DNA from: Lentisphaera profundi
GTDB lineage: Bacteria; Verrucomicrobiota; Lentisphaeria; Lentisphaerales; Lentisphaeraceae
Assembly: GCF_028728065.1 (NCBI RefSeq)
Contig: NZ_CP117812.1
Coordinates: 1,116,001-1,180,000, forward strand
Reading direction: 5' to 3'
DNA: 64,000 nt
Within the stretch, counting starts at the first letter, position 1. Every line of letters begins with the position of its first letter. Below are positions 52,436 through 60,482 of the stretch, in pieces. Under the pieces are notes generated by a model. That model was not told the origin of the DNA. It was given only the letters and a program-made list of their open reading frames with translations, and made no database searches. A program made the position numbers and the translations under genes.

Positions 52436-52595
52436 GGCCATTAATATTGTGTTATCTTCCATTCGCTTATAAACCAAGTCGCAGAGAGCTTCCCTCTCGT
52501 ACGGGTCGCATCATGCCCTCTATTCTGGGTAATCGTGATTTAATAATAAGTGTTTTTATGAACATAAATAATATAACTCATTGAATTTAATTAGG

Positions 52596-53255
52596 TTACA
52601 TCAACTTTTTATAAAGGTAATTAATAATCGTTTTTAAATTGGCTAAGAATTGAGGGTTTGAGGTGGCCGAAGGTGCATGACCGGGAAGCAGGCCAATGAT
52701 TTCGCCACCCCATGGAGTGGGACAAGACCAAGCCTGAACGTAACGTTTCTTATCATAGTAAGTTTCCATGAGGTCAATTGTGGGTGCAGTTTGTTCTAAA
52801 TTGATATAAATTTCATCCGTATCAAAATCCATGGGTAGGAGTTTCTTTGCGAGGGGATGAATGGCATTGCAAAGCGAAACGGAATAAGGTTCCACTGGAT
52901 GAGTCGACTGTTCTGAGCCATCCGGGTCATCACGACGTACCCAGCGATGACCAACGATTTTTCTCCACCAATCCCATTCCCAGAAAGCGGCACTAGAACC
53001 GTGGTGTAGCAGCATGTTGCCACCCTTTCCTAAATAGGCTTTGAGGGCATCTTGTGAGGCTTGATCGGGGTGATCATTATTACAAGTACCCGCAATCATG
53101 TGGAGCATCAGTAATTGATACTTGCCTGAGTTTATATCTGCGAGCTTCGCAAAATCATCTTCGCTAAAATCGATGGCGTAATCATTTTCTATTTCGCCGT
53201 GAATATTTTTGCCACTGAAGGCATTATAGTGATTGTCTGCTAAAAATAAAATCAT
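52596..53255 (-). CDS. ThuA-like (trehalose-utilisation type) protein
   Basis: 219 aa, no signal peptide. A class I glutamine-amidotransferase-like fold of the ThuA family: YQLLMLHMIAGTC, GGNMLLHHGSSAAFWEWDWWRKIVGHRW, HPVEPYSV, DEIYINLE, PTPWGGEIIGLLPGHAPSATSNPQF. ThuA proteins are linked to sugar oxidation/keto-sugar pathways. Last gene of a three-gene operon with nagB and a dehydrogenase; AGGAA precedes the ATG. Confidence 0.85.
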   Translation of the reverse strand: MILFLADNHYNAFSGKNIHGEIENDYAIDFSEDDFAKLADINSGKYQLLMLHMIAGTCNNDHPDQASQDALKAYLGKGGNMLLHHGSSAAFWEWDWWRKIVGHRWVRRDDPDGSEQSTHPVEPYSVSLCNAIHPLAKKLLPMDFDTDEIYINLEQTAPTIDLMETYYDKKRYVQAWSCPTPWGGEIIGLLPGHAPSATSNPQFLANLKTIINYLYKKLM

Positions 53256-53262
53256 ATTTTTC

Positions 53263-54258
53263 CTAGGCTAAATAAGCTAATTCTTCTAAGCTAACTTCAC
53301 CAGAAAGCTCTTTGTTGTTTTGCCAATTCTTAACTTGTTCAATAACAAAATCAGCCATGCGTACGTACTCATCATTAATGGAGCCCGCAAGATGGGAACT
53401 CATATGTACATTGGGGAGATCAAATAATTCCGAATTGGGAGAGGAGGGCTCAGGGTGAGTGACATCGAGCAAAGCACAGAGGTCAGGGCGTTCTTTCATG
53501 ACTCGAATAAGATCATCTTCATTGACTTGAGCTCCGCGACCGGTGTTGATAAAGGTCGCACCATAACGCATTTGGCTCAGTAAATCATAGTTGATGACGC
53601 CAATATTATCGTCACGATCAGGGAGGTGATTACTAATGATGTAGGCTTGTTCAAAAGCTTCTTCCATAGTCACTTTTGAGATACTATTCTCTTGGCAGTA
53701 GCTAGCGCTCAAGGAACGCGATACGGCTAACTTATCGAAGTGAAAGGGACTTAAAAGTTCCATGGTGTGTTTCGTGATTTTACCGACGCTGATGAAGGCG
53801 ATCTTTTCGCCATAGGCACCTTTACCTTTGTAAGCACCGCCAAAATGATCGTTATTGCGCATCCTCTTGGTATCGAGAACATTTTGAAAAAAGCCTTTTG
53901 AGGCCAAAAGAATTTGCGCTAAACAAAATTCGGCCACGGGGATGCTATTAGATTCGGCGGCACAAAAAACCCGTACGCCCGCTTCAAGAAAAGGCTGAGC
54001 AAAGGATTTGGTACTGCCAGCAGCATGCATGAGCAATTTTAGATTGGGTAATTTGGCCACTTGCTCAGCAGTACAGGCGGGCATGCCCCAGGTAGTAAAA
54101 ATCACTTCTACTTCTTTGAGCAGTTCAGCATTCTCTGCAAAGTTCTCTGAGGTGATGATTTGAGGAAAGAGTTCGAATTCTTTTTCAATGATTTCTTTTC
54201 TTCCATTGGCATAAACATCGAAAAGACGATTTCCATTATTAAAAAAAGCAGCTTTCAT
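53263..54258 (-). CDS. D-isomer-specific 2-hydroxyacid dehydrogenase-like protein
   Basis: 331 aa, cytoplasmic. The overall plan fits D-2-hydroxyacid dehydrogenases: an N-terminal substrate domain, TGRGAQVNEDDLIRVM, LDVTHPEPSSPNSELFDLPNV and a terminal HLAGS block. The Rossmann glycine motif is degenerate (FISVGKITKHT instead of GxGxxG), so NAD binding may be altered. AAAGGAGA precedes the ATG, 12 nt after nagB. Confidence 0.8.
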   Translation of the reverse strand: MKAAFFNNGNRLFDVYANGRKEIIEKEFELFPQIITSENFAENAELLKEVEVIFTTWGMPACTAEQVAKLPNLKLLMHAAGSTKSFAQPFLEAGVRVFCAAESNSIPVAEFCLAQILLASKGFFQNVLDTKRMRNNDHFGGAYKGKGAYGEKIAFISVGKITKHTMELLSPFHFDKLAVSRSLSASYCQENSISKVTMEEAFEQAYIISNHLPDRDDNIGVINYDLLSQMRYGATFINTGRGAQVNEDDLIRVMKERPDLCALLDVTHPEPSSPNSELFDLPNVHMSSHLAGSINDEYVRMADFVIEQVKNWQNNKELSGEVSLEELAYLA

Positions 54259-54270
54259 TTTTATCTCCTT

Positions 54271-54999
54271 TTAGCAGCCGATAAGTTCGGCTGTTTCGCT
54301 TAAGAGTGATGCAGCATTGAGGTCAGCTACAATGGTGATATTACTATGAGCCTGAAGGATTGACGCGGGAAAATTTTCCGTGATCTGCCCTTCGACTAAT
54401 TGCTGTAAAGCTTTAGCTTTATGTTCACCTGTGACCAGCATGATGATCTCTTTGGCATTGATGATCGATTTTATCCCCATAGAAATTGCGGTGTCAGGCT
54501 GAAATTCACCAGCTTGAAAGAAGCGTTTATTATCTCGAAGGGTTTGATTACTCAGTTTCACTTTACGTGTTGTTGAATCAAAAGAACTTCCCGGTTCGTT
54601 AAAAGCGATATGGCCATTTGTTCCGAGGCCGAGCAGTTGAATATCAATGCCAGCATTAACTTCTATGGCTTCATCATAATTAATTTCTTCACAAGGGAAG
54701 AAACAATTTAAAGGAAGTATATCGACATGATCAAAAAGGTGTTTTTTCATGAATGAGCGGTAACTCTGGGCATGGAGAGCATGAATCCCGAGGTATTCAT
54801 CGAGATTAAAAGTTTTGATATGTCGAAAACTAATCTGGCTAAAATGAAAAGCTTTTACTAAAAAATTATAGACGATGACGGGGGTGCCACCAGTAGCAAG
54901 GCCTAGATTTGCCTTAGGATTAGATTGTAGATGCTTAATGAAAATTTCAGCACAGGCTTTTTCAGCACTGGACTTATTATCGCAGATATGAAGTTTCAC
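54271..54999 (-). CDS. nagB: Glucosamine-6-phosphate deaminase
   Basis: 242 aa from a GTG start (MKLHICDNK) with AAGGAGAT upstream. NagB family: NLGLATGGTPVIVYNFLV, KTFNLDEYLG, LLGLGTNGHIAFNEPGSSFDS, and a terminal LVTGEHKAKALQQLVEG. It converts glucosamine 6-phosphate to fructose 6-phosphate and ammonia, feeding amino-sugars from glycan breakdown into glycolysis. First gene of an operon with a dehydrogenase and thuA. Confidence 0.92.
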   Translation of the reverse strand: MKLHICDNKSSAEKACAEIFIKHLQSNPKANLGLATGGTPVIVYNFLVKAFHFSQISFRHIKTFNLDEYLGIHALHAQSYRSFMKKHLFDHVDILPLNCFFPCEEINYDEAIEVNAGIDIQLLGLGTNGHIAFNEPGSSFDSTTRKVKLSNQTLRDNKRFFQAGEFQPDTAISMGIKSIINAKEIIMLVTGEHKAKALQQLVEGQITENFPASILQAHSNITIVADLNAASLLSETAELIGC

Positions 55000-55139
55000 G
55001 CGTATCTCCTTGAATTCAAAAATTGATTATTAGGGAGATACCAATGAAAAGAGCTCAATGTGACACTTACTTAGGCTAGGAAGCGATAAAGTTCCCTTTT
55101 TTATAGAAGGAGTTATTAAAATGAAATAAAGCTTGGCAT

Positions 55140-55945
55140 AGATTTGGAGTCAGTGGCAAGCTAGTGCTCGGTGTACACATGGACGGTTTGCACCACGGGC
55201 GGATAAAAAGCATTTGCCCATACGGCAGTATCTTGGTGGGAGTGTGAGGGACTCGTCCCTCATTTAGTCAAACTTGGGGCGGAGCCCCAGTATAAATACC
55301 TCCGGTGGCCGAGGAGCCCTCGGGGCCAGACTAAAAAAGGTGGCAGCAGCTCCCCGCTGGAGTGAGGCGAATTCCTCAGCCCTTTGTGTTTTGTTTGCCG
55401 CCTTGGGCCTCTGTCCTAATGGATGGGAACTTAAGCACATGCCGAAGGTATGTAGTATGGTAGCCACCAGATTTATCCGGTGGGTATTGTTAAAAAAATG
55501 ATATTCATGCCGAAGGTATGAAGGAAACGCTCTGCAGCGTACCTTCGGCACGCACGATGCTGTTATTCAAATACCACGGACTTACGTCCATGGCTACATT
55601 CCTAAGCTCTTCGAGCTCAAATATCCCTTAAGTTTCCACCCATTAGGCTCCGCCCCCACCCCCGTTTAAGGTACTGCCGTATGGGCCAATAATTTTTATC
55701 CGCCTGTGTGGCAATAGCCCTTAAAAACTCCTATACTCGGAGCTTCGCTCCAGCGCTTAAGCTTCATCAGTTCACAGGTCTGATTAAGCACGGATTTAAT
55801 CTTGTAATCTCTTAAGTTCCCTATCATTACGGGTTACGCTTGCCATCACGGGCGGATGAATTAGGAGTAGCCATTATTTGAATCGATGCCAAGCTGGTGC
55901 TCGGCGTACCCAGGGGGTGGTTTGCAACGTGGGCGGATAAAAGAC
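55140..55945. repeat. Mixed non-coding repeat region
   Basis: Between nagB and the DUF1501 gene I see no credible gene. It holds GCCAAGCTGGTGCTCGGCGTACCCAGG-type units (55150, 55885; a third near 60452), CGGGCGGATAAAA units, CTCCCCGCTGGAGTGAGGCG, and the inverted copy of the complex element (55415-55640). Confidence 0.8.
55415..55640 (-). repeat. Complex multi-hairpin repeat element, copy 2
   Basis: Reverse complement of 16571-16810, over ~220 bp with few changes, containing the same four hairpins (CATGCCGAAGGTATG, ACCAGATTTATCCGGT, ACGGACTTACGTCCAT, GAGCTCTTCGAGCTC-like). Confidence 0.78.
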
Positions 55946-55958
55946 GGGCTTGTTTCTC

Positions 55959-57470
55959 TTAAGTTAGGATATCCTTGATGACATGACCATGAACATCGGT
56001 GAGCCTGAAATCACGACCCTGATATTTGTAAGTGAGTTTCTCATGATCAATTCCCAGCAAGTGGAGGATGGTCGCATTGCGATCGTGGACATGCATGGTG
56101 CCAGGCGTCCATTTGGCATCTTTACTGGGCTGAGGAGTGAGGGTGTTACCATCTTTGTCCGTTATATTATAGCCATAATCATCAGTACGACCATAAGTGA
56201 TGCCTGGCTTGATGCCACCACCCGCCATCCAAGTTGTGAAACAACGAGGATGGTGATCACGACCATAGTTTTCTTTTGTTAGGGGTCCTTGGCAATAAGC
56301 GGTACGACCAAATTCACCGCCCCAGACCACGAGGGTATCATCGAGCATGCCGCGTTGCTTGAGATCCGTAATGAGGCCATAGCAGGCTTGATCAATATCC
56401 CGGCATTGATCTTCGTGTTCTTTGGGTAGGTTTCTATGAGCATCCCAACCACGATGGAAAATTTGAATATTGCGCACGCCTCGCTCAGCCAAGCGACGAG
56501 CATTCAAACAAGAGGCCGCAAAGGTTCCAGGGATGCGAGCATCTTCGCCGTAGAGTTCATAGGAGCTTTTGGGTTCTTTAGATATATCCATCAATTCTGG
56601 AACGGCCATTTGCATTCTATAGGCCATTTCATGCTGACGAATACGAGCGAGGACTTCAGGGTCACCAAAGGAATCATAATGTTGCTGATTAATGGCCGCT
56701 AAGGCATCTAATTGGTTGCGACGATTAGCTCGACTGACGCCTTTGGGATTATTGAGGTAGAGCACCGCATCTTTTTGATTGCGCAATAAGACGCCCTGGT
56801 GATCAGAGGGCATGAAGCCACTGCCCCAAAGTCGACCGAAAAGGCTTTGTTCCGCATGCTTGCTTTTCGCGTGCATGACAACATAACCAGGGAGATCTTT
56901 GTTGTCACTACCGAGTCCATAGCTCAACCAGGCCCCCAGGCTAGGGCGACCGGGCACCTGACTGCCGGTTTGAATGTAGGTAATCGCGGGATCATGATTG
57001 ATCGCTTCAGTGAAAGTACTATTGATGATACACATTTCTTTAACAGCTTTTGCCGTGTGGGGCAATAAGGAACTGACGTGCACACCATCTTCATTATTGG
57101 CGTATCGTTTGAATTCGTATTTACTGGGGCAGACGGGAAAACTCTTCTGCCCTGCAGTCATACCTGTAACACGTTGGCCATCACGAATTTCTGCGGGCAA
57201 TTCCTTGCCTAGCATATCTTTCATTTTTGGTTTGTAGTCCCAGGTATCATGATGGCTTGGGCCACCGCTCATAAAAAGGTAGATGACTCGTTTGGCTTTT
57301 GCTTTGTGGTGAATGCCACCATTGAAATCAGGGTTTGCGGGTGCAGCCTGTAAATCGGGGCCCAGTAAACTCGCCATTGCCGCGGTGCCTAGGCCTAAGC
57401 TAGCCTGACCAAAAAGTTGACGTCGGGTCATCATGAGTTCATGTTCACGCATTGGATTTAGATCAAACAT
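55959..57470 (-). CDS. DUF1501 family protein
   Basis: 503 aa. A twin-arginine signal (MTRRQLFGQASLGLGTAAMASLLG) is followed by a DUF1501 body: KAKRVIYLFMSGGPSHHDTWDYKP, NHDPAITYIQTG, VLYLNNPKGV, TLVVWGGEFGRTAY and HHPRCFTTWMAGGGIKPG. DUF1501 is related to the alkaline-phosphatase/sulfatase superfamily and in PVC bacteria is almost always paired with a DUF1549/DUF1553 cytochrome, as here (24 nt upstream). Function unknown. Confidence 0.9.
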   Translation of the reverse strand: MFDLNPMREHELMMTRRQLFGQASLGLGTAAMASLLGPDLQAAPANPDFNGGIHHKAKAKRVIYLFMSGGPSHHDTWDYKPKMKDMLGKELPAEIRDGQRVTGMTAGQKSFPVCPSKYEFKRYANNEDGVHVSSLLPHTAKAVKEMCIINSTFTEAINHDPAITYIQTGSQVPGRPSLGAWLSYGLGSDNKDLPGYVVMHAKSKHAEQSLFGRLWGSGFMPSDHQGVLLRNQKDAVLYLNNPKGVSRANRRNQLDALAAINQQHYDSFGDPEVLARIRQHEMAYRMQMAVPELMDISKEPKSSYELYGEDARIPGTFAASCLNARRLAERGVRNIQIFHRGWDAHRNLPKEHEDQCRDIDQACYGLITDLKQRGMLDDTLVVWGGEFGRTAYCQGPLTKENYGRDHHPRCFTTWMAGGGIKPGITYGRTDDYGYNITDKDGNTLTPQPSKDAKWTPGTMHVHDRNATILHLLGIDHEKLTYKYQGRDFRLTDVHGHVIKDILT

Positions 57471-57494
57471 TATATTTTCCTTTTCATAAGCGCT

Positions 57495-60233
57495 TTAATA
57501 AAGTAATAGGGCCAAATCAGAGGCCATAAGCATGGCAGAAACTTGGGTCCAAGCGGCGTGGTCGATGATATCTAGTTGTTGCTGACGAGGTTTATCACCA
57601 GTGGAGAGCAATTGTTTGGCATCATCTGGTGAGTCGCTAAATTTTGTTTTCATTTGAGCTAAGAGTTTTAGGCAGATTTGAGTTTCCGCGGTAGAAGGGC
57701 TGCGACTCGTAATTCGTTTGAAAATCATCTCTAATCGAGATTGATCATCGTTTGCTTCTTTTAAAAGAGCTTCGGCAAGCATGCGCGACATTTCAATACG
57801 TTGCGTTTCGTTAAGTAGAGCCAAAGACTGTAAGGGGGTATTGGTACGGGAACGGTTGACGCAGCTGACTTCGCGACTCGGCGCATCGAATAAATTCATC
57901 ATGGGGTGAGGGCTTGTTCTCTTCCAATAAACGTAGAGGCTACGGCGATAGAGTTTACTGCCCTCATCCTTTTTGTAGTCTTTGGTATCACTTGAGGGGT
58001 GAGCAATAGATTCCCACATACCAGCAGGTTGATAGGGTTTGACGCCTTCGCCACCCATGTGTGGGTCCAATAAACCACTCGTCCACAAGCCCATATCTCG
58101 CAGGACTTCTGCATCTAAGCGGAAAGAGGGGCCACGGGCATAGAGTTTGTTTTCTGGGTCTGTTAGATCTTTGCGCCATTGCGAAGACTGCATAAAAGTC
58201 TGACTCAAAACCATCATTTTCAAAGTCTTTTTTAAATCCCATTTATTTTCTTGTAGGCTGACTGCTAACCAATCGAGTAATTCAGGGTGCGTGGGTTGCT
58301 CTCCTTGCAGTCCAAATTCTTCGGAGGTGCGTACGAGTCCGGTTCCAAAGACTCGTTGCCAAATGCGGTTGACGAGAACACGTGAAACAGTGGGGTGATT
58401 GGGGGAAGTCAACCATTGAGCCAAACCCAGGCGATTCTTGGGTGCGCCTTTTGGCATTTCGCCCATGACGGATATTACGTCCGGTTCAAGCGCTTCACCA
58501 ATAGGCCTGTTGTATTCACCTCGTTCGAGTACAAAAGTATCGCGTTTGGGTCCTTCCTGGGCAATGAGGGTATTGGTGAAACGATATTCAATTTTAGCTA
58601 AGGGAGTTTTGGGTATGAGTTTGCTTACGGATGATAATTGAAAACGTTTTGGATTGATTGAAGCGGAATTTGAAATGAGTTCAAAACGAAGTTTAGCACC
58701 TTTAAGGCTATTGAGCGTTTCTGATAGAACCAATGTGATAGCGTGCTTAAAAGCTTTTTTAGTTTGGATCTCCCAACCTTTGGCCATTTTATCTTTAATA
58801 ATATCTTCAATGCTAAATCCTCTTCTTGTGGAATTAGCAGAGGCGTGTTCAAGTTTTAAATCTTTAATTTTGCCATCAGGTGAAATGTATTTGACTTTAA
58901 ACTGCTTTAAACGAAAATCACCCGATTTGTCTAGCTTAAGACCTTTGTCTGACATGCTTTTATCGTTTAAAATATCTAAACGGAAGCCATCGATACTGCC
59001 CTGAAAGAGCTCAGTCTCCAGTATATAAAGAGAGATGTTTTCATTTTTTGGTGTTTTACTTGGGGCGACCTCTTGCGTCAAAAGCGCGTTAAAAATGGGT
59101 GGTTCCACTATTTTTCCCTGCGCCTTTAGTTTTTTCCATTGCTTCCAGTCGTGAATATTTGAAGGTGCTTTAATCACTGGGGCATAATCGTATTTATTGG
59201 CGTCGACAGATTTTTCTGCCGTATTATTGAAAAAAGCCATGAGCTGATAGTACTCATCATGGATAATGGGGTCGTATTTGTGGGTGTGGCAACGTACGCA
59301 AAGTAAACTTGAACCCAGTAGGACAGTGCCCAGGTTTTCGACTCGGTCAAAATTATTCTTGACTTGGAACTCTTCTTCTAGGGCACCGCCTTCACCAGTG
59401 GTGGGGTTCATTCTCACAAAACCCGTGGCCACTTTCTGCTCTAAAGTGGGATTGGGGAGTAGATCTCCGGCAAGCTGCCAGGTGATAAAATCATCGAGCG
59501 GTAGATTGTCGTTCATGGCCATAATAACCCAATCGCGGTAGGGGTAAATCGCACGCTTATTATCAAGGTGTAATCCATGGGTATCGCCATAGCGAATCGC
59601 ATCTAGCCAATAACGCGCCTGATGCTCTCCGTATGAAGGACGAGCAAGTAATTGATCAATGAACTTTTCATAAGCTTGCGGGTTTTTGTCTTCTAAAAAA
59701 GTTTTGAGCTCTACTCGCTCAGGGGGGAGACCCGTAAGTACCAAAGATGCTCGACGAGCTAAAGTAGCTTTATCGCTTGCGGGAGCAAAGTCGATTTTCT
59801 TTTCGGCAAAACCCGCTTTGATGAACTCATCAATACTCCCGTGCTTAGTGCTCTTTACTGGGGGTACATAAGCCCAGTGCTTTTCGTATTTTCCACCGGA
59901 CTTAATCCATGCGGTGAGTAAATCTTTTTCTTGCTTACTGAGTTTATTGCCTTTCTTAAGAGGCGGCATGGGGTCTTCATCATCATTTAATCGGTAAATA
60001 ATTTCACTCTCATCAAGGTCCTTGGGATTAATGGCGTGATAATCACCTAGGTCTTTGCTCGCATGTTCAAAAGAATCCAAGCGCAGTTCCTTTTTCTTGG
60101 CATCGGGTCCGTGGCAGGCAAAGCATTTGTCTGACAAAATAGGTAAAATTTCTCTTGCAAAATCAGGTTTTTTTGCGTAGCTAGGGAGATATAAACAAGA
60201 GATTAAAAAAATTATAAGTAGATGCTTGTGCAA
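57495..60233 (-). CDS. DUF1549/DUF1553 planctomycete-type cytochrome
   Basis: 912 aa, signal peptide, TTG start with GGAG six bases upstream. A PSCyt1 heme-like motif (ILSDKCFACHGPDAKKKELRLD) at ~35-55, DUF1549 (ARRASLVLTGLPPERVEL, RYWLDAIRYGDTHGLHLD), a concanavalin-like middle region, and DUF1553 (NRLGLAQWLTSPNHPTVSRVLVNRIWQRVFGTGLV, FDAPSREVSCVNRSRTNTPLQSLALLN). Presumed redox protein outside the inner membrane; substrate unknown. Confidence 0.9.
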   Translation of the reverse strand: MHKHLLIIFLISCLYLPSYAKKPDFAREILPILSDKCFACHGPDAKKKELRLDSFEHASKDLGDYHAINPKDLDESEIIYRLNDDEDPMPPLKKGNKLSKQEKDLLTAWIKSGGKYEKHWAYVPPVKSTKHGSIDEFIKAGFAEKKIDFAPASDKATLARRASLVLTGLPPERVELKTFLEDKNPQAYEKFIDQLLARPSYGEHQARYWLDAIRYGDTHGLHLDNKRAIYPYRDWVIMAMNDNLPLDDFITWQLAGDLLPNPTLEQKVATGFVRMNPTTGEGGALEEEFQVKNNFDRVENLGTVLLGSSLLCVRCHTHKYDPIIHDEYYQLMAFFNNTAEKSVDANKYDYAPVIKAPSNIHDWKQWKKLKAQGKIVEPPIFNALLTQEVAPSKTPKNENISLYILETELFQGSIDGFRLDILNDKSMSDKGLKLDKSGDFRLKQFKVKYISPDGKIKDLKLEHASANSTRRGFSIEDIIKDKMAKGWEIQTKKAFKHAITLVLSETLNSLKGAKLRFELISNSASINPKRFQLSSVSKLIPKTPLAKIEYRFTNTLIAQEGPKRDTFVLERGEYNRPIGEALEPDVISVMGEMPKGAPKNRLGLAQWLTSPNHPTVSRVLVNRIWQRVFGTGLVRTSEEFGLQGEQPTHPELLDWLAVSLQENKWDLKKTLKMMVLSQTFMQSSQWRKDLTDPENKLYARGPSFRLDAEVLRDMGLWTSGLLDPHMGGEGVKPYQPAGMWESIAHPSSDTKDYKKDEGSKLYRRSLYVYWKRTSPHPMMNLFDAPSREVSCVNRSRTNTPLQSLALLNETQRIEMSRMLAEALLKEANDDQSRLEMIFKRITSRSPSTAETQICLKLLAQMKTKFSDSPDDAKQLLSTGDKPRQQQLDIIDHAAWTQVSAMLMASDLALLLY

Positions 60234-60482
60234 CTTTCACTCCAAATTTTAAAGATTTTAATTTGTGTTCCTCGCTTCATAATTGAGAAGTAATCTAAGG
60301 AACTTAGGTCAAAAAATGCTTGTGAGAGCCATTATTTATCTGTAGGATTGTATATAACAAAAAAATGTCTTTATTACGGGCATAAAGTTTTTATTTGTTA
60401 GATATGTAGGAAAAAGTCAGGATGTTTTTTAAATATGCTGCCGATTGAGTTAGGCCAAGCAGGTGCTCGGCGTACCCAGGGT

